Source of the DNA: Sphaerochaeta halotolerans | GTDB taxonomy: Bacteria > Spirochaetota > Spirochaetia > Sphaerochaetales > Sphaerochaetaceae | Direction of reading: 5' to 3' | Length of the DNA stretch: 38,688 nucleotides | Assembly (NCBI RefSeq): GCF_003429665.1 | Contig: NZ_QUWK01000017.1 | Span: 1-38,688, forward strand | Shown: positions 1 through 8,049 of the stretch, one piece after another | Layout: every line of letters begins with the position of its first letter | How positions within the stretch are numbered: position 1 is the stretch's first letter | The notes under the pieces: model-generated | The model's database searches: none | Told to the model about the DNA's origin: nothing | The model's input: the letters and a program-made list of their open reading frames with translations, nothing else | Program-made: the position numbers and the translations under genes

Positions 1-111
<111 letters not shown>

Positions 112-136
112 CCCTTTTTTTTGCTTTTCCCCCATC

Positions 137-161
137 CCCTCCTTTCCCGGAGGGTATTTTT
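137..161 (+). terminator. Intrinsic terminator of the rRNA operon
   Basis: CCCTCC (137-142) pairs with GGAGGG (149-154) around a 6-nt loop, followed by TATTTTT. A T-run at 115-122 directly after the 5S helix may assist. It separates rRNA transcription from the gene starting at 240. Confidence 0.75.
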
Positions 162-194
162 GTCTTGGAAGGTACACCACCACATTTTGTACCT

Positions 195-222
195 TTCAAT
201 TGATATGAAATACGGCTATACT
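195..222 (+). promoter_or_regulatory. Candidate promoter for the DegT-like gene
   Basis: TTCAAT (195-200), a 16-nt spacer and TATACT (217-222) lie just upstream of a GTG start at 240. A start site 6-8 nt past the -10 would fall at the edge of the GAGGAGG ribosome binding site (228-234), giving a very short leader. The -35 is weak. Confidence 0.4.
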
Positions 223-239
223 TGCCCGAGGAGGAACCT

Positions 240-1271
240 GTGGCTTTAATCCCATTCTATAAACCAACACTACGCAGAAAAGACATGGATGCAGTGCTAC
301 AAACCATGGTCGATGAACGCATAGGGCCCGGTGAACGCAAGAATGAGTTTTTGAAACAGTTTTGTACCTATATAGGAGCCAGTAGTGGAATCGCCTTACG
401 CAGTTATCCTGATGCATTGCGGGCATCGCTGCTTGCTCTAGGGCTTCCCCCAGGAGCAAAAATCGGAGTGAGTGTTCTCTCTCCTTCTCTCTACAGCTCG
501 GTGGCGAAAGATCTGCAACTCGAACTGTTGCTTGGTGATATCGATGCAGAAAGTGGCTGTCTCAGCCAAGGTGAAGCAATCCGTCTCGTCGAAGCAGGAG
601 TTCAAGCTATTTTGATTCATGAGCCTATGTGCCAGATTCCTCTGCATAGTGAATACCGCCAACTGGGTGTTCCGATCATTGAGGATATCAGCCAGAGCCT
701 TGGTAGCTGCTTTGATGAAGAGAAAGCAGGTGGGTATGGAGACCTTGTTGTCTGCGCATTGGAGGAGGATGCTGTCGTCAGTGCTGCTGGTGGGGCTGTC
801 TTGGCCACTATGCATGGTGATTATCAAAAAGCACTCAACTCGCTCTTTCGTGGACTCAGGGAGTATGTTGAACTCCCCGATATGAATGCAGCACTGGGTA
901 TGATCCAACTTTCCAACCTTGAAGAGCATCTCTCCAAGAGAAGAGAGTTTTATACGCTTTTTTCCAATGCCCTGCTGAAAACCGAGCACAAGGTGTATGG
1001 AATCGGGAACATCGATTTTAAACCGAACGGTTATGGATTCTGTGTTGTCCTGGATTCCAGAGCGGAGGATGCCATCAAGTTTGCAAACAAATATCAAGTC
1101 TCAGTACAGAAAACCTTTGCAAGTACCTTGGCAAGGGACTTCAGTGACCGATTTGATCTTTTCCCCAATGCATTGCCACCCCATCTCAGGGGAATATCAC
1201 TTCCCCTGTACCCATTCTTGAAACAATCAGATACTGAGTTGTTGATAAAGGTCATCAGTCACCTACCATAA
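240..1271 (+). CDS. DegT/DnrJ/EryC1/StrS-family protein lacking the PLP-binding lysine
   Basis: A 343-residue protein with the fold signature of sugar-nucleotide aminotransferases: IPFYKP near the N-terminus, IIEDISQSLG (Asp149, which normally contacts the pyridine nitrogen, and Gln152), a GGYGD turn, and LPDMNAALGMIQLSNL. In active members the GD turn leads to FSFHPTK, whose lysine forms the Schiff base with PLP; here residues 172-185 read CALEEDAVVSAAGG, with no lysine. The protein is therefore unlikely to be a normal aminotransferase and may be a sugar-nucleotide dehydratase-like, binding or structural homologue. The GTG at 240 is chosen because GAGGAGG (228-234) sits 5 nt before it; the TTG at 222 has no ribosome binding site. 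It is first of four genes and is followed after 10 nt by NAD kinase. Substrate unknown. Confidence 0.85.
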   Translation: MALIPFYKPTLRRKDMDAVLQTMVDERIGPGERKNEFLKQFCTYIGASSGIALRSYPDALRASLLALGLPPGAKIGVSVLSPSLYSSVAKDLQLELLLGDIDAESGCLSQGEAIRLVEAGVQAILIHEPMCQIPLHSEYRQLGVPIIEDISQSLGSCFDEEKAGGYGDLVVCALEEDAVVSAAGGAVLATMHGDYQKALNSLFRGLREYVELPDMNAALGMIQLSNLEEHLSKRREFYTLFSNALLKTEHKVYGIGNIDFKPNGYGFCVVLDSRAEDAIKFANKYQVSVQKTFASTLARDFSDRFDLFPNALPPHLRGISLPLYPFLKQSDTELLIKVISHLP

Positions 1272-1281
1272 GGAGCCAACC

Positions 1282-2145
1282 ATGGAACAGAGACAGGTAC
1301 GCCATGTATTGATCATTGCAAACTGGAGCAAAAAACCAGCTCAAACCCTCTCTCAAACAATCGTCGACTACCTTGCAGGAAAGGGGATTGAGAGTAGTGT
1401 AAGCCGCACGAACAAAGGCAACGAACCCTTGGTTGTGAAAAAAGAGACTGACTTGGTCATCTGTCTTGGAGGCGATGGGACGGTACTCTACTGTGCACGA
1501 TATCTCCAGGATTTAGGGATTCCCATACTTGCCATCAATGTGGGGACCTTTGGGTATATCACCGAGATATCCGTTGATGAGTGGCAGGAAGCAATTGATT
1601 ACTTTCTTGCAGGTAAAAACACCATCAGCAGGCGCTTGATGATACGGGTAGGTGTCTTCAGAAAGGGAAAGAAGATATTCACCGCTCATGGACTGAATGA
1701 GATGGTGGTCTCTTCAAGTGGCATCAGCAAGGTCGTCAGCCTCTCGCTCCATATTGGATCGACTGAGGCAGGGTTTTTCCGTTCAGATGGCATGATTATT
1801 GCGACCCCCACTGGTTCTACAGGCTACAGCCTGGCCGCCGGGGGGCCCATCTTGGACGTGGACCTCACTTCCTTGATAATAACCCCCATTTGCCCGTTCA
1901 CCCTGTCGAACCGACCACTGGTTGTAAGCGGTGATTCAACCATCACGCTGACAATACCTAAAGGTCAACGAACGGGTTTGATGCTCTCGGTAGACGGACA
2001 GCAGAACTTCTGCTTGCAGGAAGAAGACATGGTTATTGTGGAAAAATCCCAGAGTAAAGCATTGTTGGTTGCAAGCGAAAGACGTAACTACATAGAAGTA
2101 TTACGTGATAAACTGAATTGGTCTGGGGGAGGATTGCATGCTTGA
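1282..2145 (+). CDS. nadK: NAD kinase
   Basis: Phosphorylates NAD to NADP in the cytosol. The 287-residue length is normal. Visible motifs are the GGDG loop (63-66), whose Asp acts in catalysis, the NE pair (139-140), FRSDG (167-171) and the family hallmark TPTGSTGYSLAAGGP around 175-189 that binds the nucleotide. AAGGAG (1270-1275) lies 6 nt before the ATG. The 3' end overlaps recN by 8 nt, so the two are translationally coupled. A nadK-recN pairing is seen in many bacteria. Confidence 0.96.
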   Translation: MEQRQVRHVLIIANWSKKPAQTLSQTIVDYLAGKGIESSVSRTNKGNEPLVVKKETDLVICLGGDGTVLYCARYLQDLGIPILAINVGTFGYITEISVDEWQEAIDYFLAGKNTISRRLMIRVGVFRKGKKIFTAHGLNEMVVSSSGISKVVSLSLHIGSTEAGFFRSDGMIIATPTGSTGYSLAAGGPILDVDLTSLIITPICPFTLSNRPLVVSGDSTITLTIPKGQRTGLMLSVDGQQNFCLQEEDMVIVEKSQSKALLVASERRNYIEVLRDKLNWSGGGLHA

Positions 2146-3814
2146 GCGGCTTGAAATACACAACTATGCACTGATCGAAGACAGTGTTATTGAATTTTCT
2201 GATGGTTTTACTGTCATAACCGGTGAGACCGGTGCAGGAAAGTCAATTATCCTGGGTGCTCTTTCCTTACTCCTGGGAGAAAAAACCGAAGTGCAATCCA
2301 TCAGGAGTGGCCAGGAAAGTGCCACGGTGAGAGCTTCGTTTGCCATTACCCCTCCGTACCCGCCCAATCTAGCTGCGTATCTTGAACGCGAGGGAATTTC
2401 GATTGAAGAAGAGAGCCTGATCGTGAGCAGGACCATCAAGAATAATGGACGGTCCTCGGTATCATTGCAAGGCCGACTATCCAGCCGTACAGAGTTGGCA
2501 GCAATCAGCAAGGAACTGCTTGATATCAGTGCACAGAGAGACCATCAGAGTTTGCTCAGCGCAGCAAACCAGCTTGCAGTGCTTGATGCATACGGGACCT
2601 GTATGGAAGAGAAGCGTGCCTACCGTTCTGCCTACGAGTCATATCAGGCACTGAAAAACGAATTGGAGCAAAGGAAGCAACAGCTGGAACAAGCGAAGAA
2701 GGAAGAGGATTTTCTTCGATTTGCCGTTGATGAGATTGCAAAGATTGACCCGAAAGTAGGGGAGGATGATCAGATTACAGAGCAGGTAAGAGTCATCGCA
2801 AGCTATGAGCAGATCCATGAATCCTTGAGTTCAGCCATAGAAGCCCTGCATGGTGGAGAAGTTGGGACCAGTGCCCTTACCTCCCTCTCCCTTGCAGGCT
2901 CCCAGATTGCCAGTGCAGCAAAAGCCGATCCTTCCCTGGAAACATATGTCTCCCGACTTGAGAGCGCAGCAATCGAGATTGAGGACATCTATGAGAGCAT
3001 TCGTGACTACCGCTCTTCCATGAGTTACAGTGAGGAAGAACTCGACAGATTGCAAGGAAGACTTGCCTCCCTGCAACGGCTGAAAAAGAAATACGGACAT
3101 ACCCTGGAAGCAGTTTGCTCCTTCTATCAGGAGAGCCAGAACCGTCTCAATCTCTCAGAAGAACAGGAAATCTGGTTGAGCAAGCTGGAAAAACAGATAG
3201 CCACCGCTTCCGAGCTGATGACAAGCAAAGCACGGGTACTCTCGGAAAAACGTCGAAGTGCAGCAGAAAATCTTGCCTCCCAGGTTGAACAGAAACTCAG
3301 GACATTGGGAATGAAAGAAGCGGTTTTCTCTATTATCTTTTCCCAGGTACAACCTGGTCCACAGGGAATTGATGAGGTAAGCTATGAAATCTGTGCAAAC
3401 CCTGGACTTGAGATGCGATCCATCAAGGACGTAGCCAGTGGTGGAGAACTCTCACGTATCATGCTTGCGGTGAAAACCAGCCTTGCAGAGAGTGATGCGG
3501 TCCCTACCTTGATCTTTGACGAGGTAGACGCCGGTATTGGAGGCAGTGTAGCGCTCGCTGTCGCCGACCAACTGGCCAACCTGAGTCGCTCACATCAGGT
3601 GATTGTCATTACCCACCTCGCTTCTATTGCAAGCAAGGCAGATACCCATTTAGTGGTGCACAAGGAGATACGAAACCAGATGAGTTACTCCATGATCAAA
3701 AGCGTAAAAGAGGAAGAGCGGCAGAAAGAAATCGCAAGGATGCTCAGTGGAGATGACTCAAGCAGTGAAAGCCTTGGGCATGCAAAGAAGCTACTGCAAA
3801 CAGGGAGGAGCTGA
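2138..3814 (+). CDS. recN: DNA repair protein RecN
   Basis: SMC-like ATPase that acts at DNA double-strand breaks before RecA-mediated recombination. The 558 residues show a Walker A loop GETGAGKS (29-36), a long glutamate- and lysine-rich coiled coil in the middle (roughly 150-370), the ABC signature SGGELSR (434-440) and a Walker B IFDEVDAGIGG (Asp461, Glu462) followed by VITHLASIA. The two halves fold back to form one ATPase head. The start ATG lies inside the end of nadK behind a GGGGGAGG ribosome binding site; its TGA overlaps the next ATG by one base. Confidence 0.97.
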   Translation: MLERLEIHNYALIEDSVIEFSDGFTVITGETGAGKSIILGALSLLLGEKTEVQSIRSGQESATVRASFAITPPYPPNLAAYLEREGISIEEESLIVSRTIKNNGRSSVSLQGRLSSRTELAAISKELLDISAQRDHQSLLSAANQLAVLDAYGTCMEEKRAYRSAYESYQALKNELEQRKQQLEQAKKEEDFLRFAVDEIAKIDPKVGEDDQITEQVRVIASYEQIHESLSSAIEALHGGEVGTSALTSLSLAGSQIASAAKADPSLETYVSRLESAAIEIEDIYESIRDYRSSMSYSEEELDRLQGRLASLQRLKKKYGHTLEAVCSFYQESQNRLNLSEEQEIWLSKLEKQIATASELMTSKARVLSEKRRSAAENLASQVEQKLRTLGMKEAVFSIIFSQVQPGPQGIDEVSYEICANPGLEMRSIKDVASGGELSRIMLAVKTSLAESDAVPTLIFDEVDAGIGGSVALAVADQLANLSRSHQVIVITHLASIASKADTHLVVHKEIRNQMSYSMIKSVKEEERQKEIARMLSGDDSSSESLGHAKKLLQTGRS

Positions 3815-4089
3815 TGGACTATTACAAAGCTGATAACGGATTTGCCTATGGCGAAGAACATGAGATACCCATGGCAAGAATTACAATGCGCTCTCTCGGG
3901 GATAACCGTATTGCAATCGATCACACGTATGTTTCTCCCAGCCTTAGAGGGCAGGGCATAGCGAGGAAGTTGGTAATGCTTGTCGTAGAGTATGCAAAGA
4001 AAGAGGGGAAACTGATTGTTCCCCTCTGTTCCTATGCCCAGATGGTCCTTGAGGAGGACCCGGAGCTAGCAAAGCTCATTAGCAATTAA
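3814..4089 (+). CDS. Small GNAT-family N-acetyltransferase (YjdJ-like)
   Basis: A 91-residue minimal GNAT fold. The acetyl-CoA binding segment is VSPSLRGQGIARKLV (about 41-55), and the later LIVPLCSYA motif is typical of the YjdJ-type mini-acetyltransferases. The substrate is unknown. It starts in the TGATG overlap with recN and ends tail-to-tail with the minus-strand glycosidase: the two TAA stop codons share the bases TTAA at 4086-4089, with no terminator hairpin between them. Confidence 0.88.
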   Translation: MDYYKADNGFAYGEEHEIPMARITMRSLGDNRIAIDHTYVSPSLRGQGIARKLVMLVVEYAKKEGKLIVPLCSYAQMVLEEDPELAKLISN

Positions 4090-6416
4090 CTGATATACAC
4101 ATCAAAGTTCAATTCCTTGGCCAATGCATTGATCGAGAGGATGTCTCCTTTCTTTGGCTGTTTCTGCATGCTCACATATGGATACACTGCATTCTGGAGA
4201 GCTGTCAGGTCGGGTTGAAATCCTCGCTCCCTGACAATCTGCAAGAATTCCAGGATGAAACGTATGTTTCGTTCATAGAGTCCATCCTCTTGAATTTTCT
4301 CACCAAGGTTGGTCATCTCAGTGTGGAAGATGGAAGCAACCAGGTCGATATCCGGTTGCTTGCCATACTTCTTGAGGAAGTCAAGCATCAAGGCAAAATC
4401 TTGCTTATATTCATCCCATTTATCCAGGCTCCCATATATGAACAGGCTCTTGATTGAACTCAAGGAGCAGCCAATCAACTCCTCGTAGAGGGATCCCATC
4501 GGAAGGTACGGTACATTCTTTGCTAGTGTAGCATAATGGAAAACGTCTTTTGACAATCTCCTGAGTGCTTCATAGTCAAGGGTGCACACGCTCCTGTCGA
4601 TCTGGTCAAACAGTTGGTCGCGCATACGCAATGGAATCTGGTTGTGACCGATCTTGGTGGTTTTTACGGTATCTGTCCCTCTTTCATGTATTTCCATGAT
4701 ATATTCAAGCGTGGCTTGCTTTGGATTCGGGTCACGTGCGGTACAGATGAATTGTGCAAGCGTTTCTGTATTGGTGACCAAGAGCTTATCAGCATGCTCA
4801 TTCTCCTCTGTGTATGATTCCAACTGGAACCATCCATAGGTGTCCGCATAATCCTGTTTACGTGCGATTCTGCGGTTGAGTGCAAAGAAAAGTGCTGCCT
4901 CCACCTCACCGGGAAGATTCTTCAGGATCTCCTTTGCAAGTGTCTTGCCGCTGCCATCCTGCTTCCTGTTGGCCTTCGCCTTATCCAAGTCTTCCAAAAG
5001 TTGCCCAAGTAAGTCTTTCTTGCTGAAAGGATTGTACAAGTCTACCGCCATAAGAGCGTAGGCAATATTCTGTTTTGGCTCCAGTCCTGCAAGGTCATTG
5101 AAGAACCAGCCGCAACTGGTGTAGGAGAAATGTTTGTATTTCTGTCCTTCCAACAGCATTGCCAAGGTATGTTTTGTCTCTGCATCGTTTGTGTAGGAGG
5201 AGAGAAAACTGTCCATATCCTTGAGATGACTGACAACAACCGAGGATTGGTAGAGCAGCTCTTTTGGGTCAATAGCATTACCCAAAGCTTTGGTGACTTC
5301 ATTCGTGAAGATTGCATCAATCTCTTTTGAGAGATTGTCGAAAGCAAGGCGAAGTGGGGTCCTCCATTTCTGGTTCCAACCCTCTTCACCACCCGTATGG
5401 CAACCGCAGTCTTTGTACCAACGGGATACTCCATGGATGCATGACCAGCTGGTTCCCTTTGCTTCTTCCCCGTCATGCAGGTATGCCAGCTCTGTAGCTG
5501 GATGGTCCTTAAGATAGGTTGCATAGTTGGTGAACGTGAAGTCGTCTCGTTCCTCAACCTTCTTTATCAGCGCGGAGAGGGCCATGTCCCCATAGGGTTC
5601 GTGATGACCATAGATTTCTCCATCGGTTGCAGTATGGAGCAGGGAGGGTTTGTCTTCTTGCTTGATGGCAACAAGACGTTGGTAAAGCGAGTCTGCATCC
5701 CTCAGATAGTGGCCAAAACTGATGCCTTCGGCCAACTGGGGATTGTAGAAGAAGGCACTGATGGTCTTCCCTTTGCTTCCCTGCAGCAGGAATGGCCTGT
5801 CGTAGGGGGCCCCTCTACCTTCCAGATCGATTCTTCCTTTCTCCTTGTCCTCGATAGCTCTGCACTGCCAAGGGGAGAGGATGACATAGGAAACTCCCTC
5901 TTCAGCAAGGATGTCGATGACCATTGGGCTGATTGCCGTCTCCGGCAGCCAGATTCCATCGGCTTTCCTGGAAAATCGTTGTGCAAAGTCTTCCAGTCCC
6001 CAACGGATCTGGACTCTTGCATCCTCTTCTGTACAAAGGGGCAGGATAGTGTGGTTGTACGCCTGGGCTATGGCGTTGCCAAAACCCAGACGCTCTTTGC
6101 TTTGTTTGTCAGCTTCCAGGATGAGCCTATAGGTGTTCCGATGATACTTCTCCATCCAGCTGAGCAGGGTAGGCCCAAAATTGAAACTCAGGTAAGCATA
6201 GTTGTTGGTCAGGCTTAGGATTCTCCTGACTCCGGAGAGGTATCTTGAGAGGCTGTTAGCCTTGTAGCAATCTGCATGTATACGTTCATTCCAGTCAGGG
6301 AACGGGCTCGCAGTAAGCTGCTTTCCGATAAGTCCCGTCTGGGGGTTTTCTCTTGGTGGCTGATAGAAATGTCCGTGCAGAATCAGGGATGTCTTGTCTC
6401 GTTTGTTTGTTTTCAT
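4086..6416 (-). CDS. GH57 family glycoside hydrolase with DUF3536 domain
   Basis: A 776-residue cytosolic protein without signal peptide. The N-terminal half is a GH57 barrel: HGHFYQPPREN (14-24) is conserved region 1, GIWLPETA carries the predicted nucleophile Glu159, and ATDGEIYGHH carries the predicted acid/base Asp265. The remainder matches the DUF3536 architecture annotated as alpha-amylase or alpha-mannosidase; the exact substrate is unproven, but a second GH57 gene 1.6 kb away suggests alpha-glucan metabolism. The ATG at 6416 is chosen because the family consensus starts a few residues later; the frame stays open 64 codons further upstream but that part has no family similarity. No ribosome binding site is visible and an extended -10 lies 11 nt upstream, suggesting near-leaderless expression. 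Confidence 0.9.
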   Translation of the reverse strand: MKTNKRDKTSLILHGHFYQPPRENPQTGLIGKQLTASPFPDWNERIHADCYKANSLSRYLSGVRRILSLTNNYAYLSFNFGPTLLSWMEKYHRNTYRLILEADKQSKERLGFGNAIAQAYNHTILPLCTEEDARVQIRWGLEDFAQRFSRKADGIWLPETAISPMVIDILAEEGVSYVILSPWQCRAIEDKEKGRIDLEGRGAPYDRPFLLQGSKGKTISAFFYNPQLAEGISFGHYLRDADSLYQRLVAIKQEDKPSLLHTATDGEIYGHHEPYGDMALSALIKKVEERDDFTFTNYATYLKDHPATELAYLHDGEEAKGTSWSCIHGVSRWYKDCGCHTGGEEGWNQKWRTPLRLAFDNLSKEIDAIFTNEVTKALGNAIDPKELLYQSSVVVSHLKDMDSFLSSYTNDAETKHTLAMLLEGQKYKHFSYTSCGWFFNDLAGLEPKQNIAYALMAVDLYNPFSKKDLLGQLLEDLDKAKANRKQDGSGKTLAKEILKNLPGEVEAALFFALNRRIARKQDYADTYGWFQLESYTEENEHADKLLVTNTETLAQFICTARDPNPKQATLEYIMEIHERGTDTVKTTKIGHNQIPLRMRDQLFDQIDRSVCTLDYEALRRLSKDVFHYATLAKNVPYLPMGSLYEELIGCSLSSIKSLFIYGSLDKWDEYKQDFALMLDFLKKYGKQPDIDLVASIFHTEMTNLGEKIQEDGLYERNIRFILEFLQIVRERGFQPDLTALQNAVYPYVSMQKQPKKGDILSINALAKELNFDVYIS

Positions 6417-6427
6417 ATAGCTGGGGC

Positions 6428-6436
6428 AGTATACCA
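6428..6436 (-). promoter_or_regulatory. Extended -10 promoter of the GH57/DUF3536 gene
   Basis: On the minus strand TGGTATACT forms an extended -10 (TGnTATACT). The predicted start site falls about 5 nt before the ATG at 6416, and no ribosome binding site is present. No good -35 is visible, as is usual for extended -10 promoters. The site lies within an AGTAT-ACC-ATACT inverted repeat (6428-6440). Confidence 0.45.
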
Positions 6437-6474
6437 TACTAACAAGAGGCCGGACTACCATTTGGCACATCATC

Positions 6475-6503
6475 TTGCACATTGTTGCATTCTGGTGAAT
6501 GAT
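6475..6503 (+). promoter_or_regulatory. Candidate promoter of deoD
   Basis: TTGCAC (6475-6480), a 17-nt spacer and AATGAT (6498-6503), with a TG one base before the -10. The ribosome binding site GGGGGA (6511-6516) and the deoD ATG at 6521 follow. The match is moderate. Confidence 0.35.
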
Positions 6504-6520
6504 AGGGTCAGGGGGAAACC

Positions 6521-7228
6521 ATGAGTATTCATATTGTTGCAGATAAAAACAGCATAGCAGATACCGTATTATTGCCTGGTGATCCACTACGGGCAAAGCA
6601 TATCGCACAGACCTACCTAACTGATGTGGTCCAGTATAATGAGATTCGGGGTATGTATGGATTTACCGGCAGGTATCATGGGCAACGTGTTTCTGTACAG
6701 GGAACAGGGATGGGCATGCCTTCTTTTTCCATCTATGCCCAGGAGTTGATTGATAGCTATGGAGCCAAACGCCTGGTGCGTGTTGGAACTTGCGGCACCA
6801 TGAGTGAGTCACTCAAGCTCAAGGACGTGCTCATTGTCCAGGGAGCAGACTCTGATAGTGGAATGAATGTGAGCCGGTTTGGGACCTATCAATTTGCACC
6901 AACAGCAACCTTTTCCTTGCTCATGCGTGCGTATGAAAATGTCAAGAAGATGGGAATCGGTTATGCAGTGGGAAATGTATTTACCAGCGACCAATTCTAT
7001 GACATGAAAGGTGATGAGAAAAAAGCAATTGCGCAGTCGGTGGGAACGATGGCTGTCGACATGGAGACCTGTGAACTCTATACCCTTGCCCATCTCAAGG
7101 GAATTGAAGCCTTGACATTGCTTACCGTCAGTGACTCCCTGCTCAGCGGCAACCAGATTGCACCAAAGGACCGACAGACAACCTTTGACTCGATGGTAGA
7201 CCTGGCGTTGCAGACCCTCTTCGACTGA
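6521..7228 (+). CDS. deoD: Purine nucleoside phosphorylase, DeoD type
   Basis: Cleaves purine (deoxy)ribonucleosides with phosphate to the free base and (deoxy)ribose-1-phosphate in purine salvage. The 235 residues align along their whole length with hexameric DeoD: VLLPGDPLRAKHIA near the N-terminus (phosphate-binding Gly and Arg), an N-terminal His4 that reaches the neighbouring subunit, RVGTCGTM, VDMETCELY (where E. coli has VEMEAAGIY) and the catalytic Asp in TVSDSLL. GGGGGA lies 4 nt before the ATG. It appears monocistronic, flanked by the divergent glycosidase and a separate promoter downstream. Confidence 0.95.
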   Translation: MSIHIVADKNSIADTVLLPGDPLRAKHIAQTYLTDVVQYNEIRGMYGFTGRYHGQRVSVQGTGMGMPSFSIYAQELIDSYGAKRLVRVGTCGTMSESLKLKDVLIVQGADSDSGMNVSRFGTYQFAPTATFSLLMRAYENVKKMGIGYAVGNVFTSDQFYDMKGDEKKAIAQSVGTMAVDMETCELYTLAHLKGIEALTLLTVSDSLLSGNQIAPKDRQTTFDSMVDLALQTLFD

Positions 7229-7246
7229 GGGTAAAAGAGCCATTGG

Positions 7247-7275
7247 TTGACTAAGCGCTTTGATTCTTTTACGAT
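7247..7275 (+). promoter_or_regulatory. Promoter of the DUF4912-branching enzyme operon
   Basis: TTGACT (7247-7252), a 17-nt spacer and TACGAT (7270-7275), about 43 nt before the ATG at 7318. The spacer begins with the 8-nt palindrome AAGCGCTT (7253-7260), and 8-bp arms GTAAAAGA (7231-7238) and TCTTTTAC (7265-7272) flank the -35 and overlap the -10, which could be an operator or a loop. Confidence 0.6.
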
Positions 7276-7317
7276 TGCCCTAAAGAACGTCCGTAAGGAT
7301 ACTTTTTGGGAGTAAGC

Positions 7318-8049
7318 ATGATTCTCATCAATATTGATTCCTTGTCTACTACCGAGTTGCAATATATCGCCCAGCAGGAACGCTTGGAGGATTGGCAAAC
7401 ACTCGATCGGGAGGAGCTCATCGACGCCTTGGAAGAAGCCTTCGGCGAACAAGACGATGAAGTCTATTCGGCACAGAAGGGAAAAATCCATAGAAATAGA
7501 TTTTGCAACTCCCTTACTGACTACCGTGGGGATAAGCAGAATTTGAGCGATCTTCCTGGAGTCGAGCCGTTGCCTGAAACCTATTTGGATACTTCCATCC
7601 ATCTCCTGCTTCGAGATCCACAATGGGCCTATGCCTATTGGTCCATCTCCCCGGATTCCCGGCAGATGGTCTTCGGTGAGGACGGACAGGCTCCAAGCAG
7701 CCTGTTCCTTCGTGTACAAGAAACCAGGATTGAGAGCGGGGAAGTTCTTTCCTTTGATATTTCGGTCGACCGTGAAGATACCCAGTGGAATATCAACCTG
7801 CCCAATATGGGTTCATCCTACTTGGTGGACCTTTGTTGGCGCGACCGTAAGGGCAATGAGATGTCTTTGGCCCAGAGCAAGCGTGTGGAAACCTATCCTG
7901 CCTATTGGCAGAAACATAGTGGAGAATTGGCGGATAATTACGCCTCCTTCCTGTCAAATTTCGCTTCCTTGGTTACCAAGGAAGGGGAGATTGTTGATAA
8001 TCCGGTGATCAGGGATCTCGCACAGCAATTGTGCAAGGGGGTACTATAA
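7318..8049 (+). CDS. DUF4912 protein with N-terminal Rho_N/SAP-like helices
   Basis: A 243-residue soluble protein of unknown biochemical function. The N-terminal 40 residues (alternating helices with LSTTELQYIAQQ and REELIDALEEAF) resemble the small Rho N-terminal or SAP fold. The central LLLRDPQWAYAYWSIS is the recognisable core of DUF4912. The family recurs next to GH57 branching enzymes and glycogen genes, as here, where the stop TAA shares one base with the start of the branching enzyme gene. The ATG at 7318 is preferred over the TTG at 7306 because GGGAG (7308-7312) sits 5 nt before it. A role in glucan binding or regulation is an inference from context. Confidence 0.85.
   Translation: MILINIDSLSTTELQYIAQQERLEDWQTLDREELIDALEEAFGEQDDEVYSAQKGKIHRNRFCNSLTDYRGDKQNLSDLPGVEPLPETYLDTSIHLLLRDPQWAYAYWSISPDSRQMVFGEDGQAPSSLFLRVQETRIESGEVLSFDISVDREDTQWNINLPNMGSSYLVDLCWRDRKGNEMSLAQSKRVETYPAYWQKHSGELADNYASFLSNFASLVTKEGEIVDNPVIRDLAQQLCKGVL

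Noticed and set aside
5475..6218. 247-codon open frame on the plus strand opposite the GH57/DUF3536 gene
   Set aside because: It lies over the catalytic GH57 domain; the translation has no recognisable motif.
6462..6480. TGGCAC-N6-TTGCAC upstream of deoD resembles a sigma-54 promoter
   Set aside because: The GG and GC pairs are 11 bases apart instead of the strict 10, and TTGCAC also serves as a reasonable sigma-70 -35. Not called despite the NtrC-type regulator in the window.
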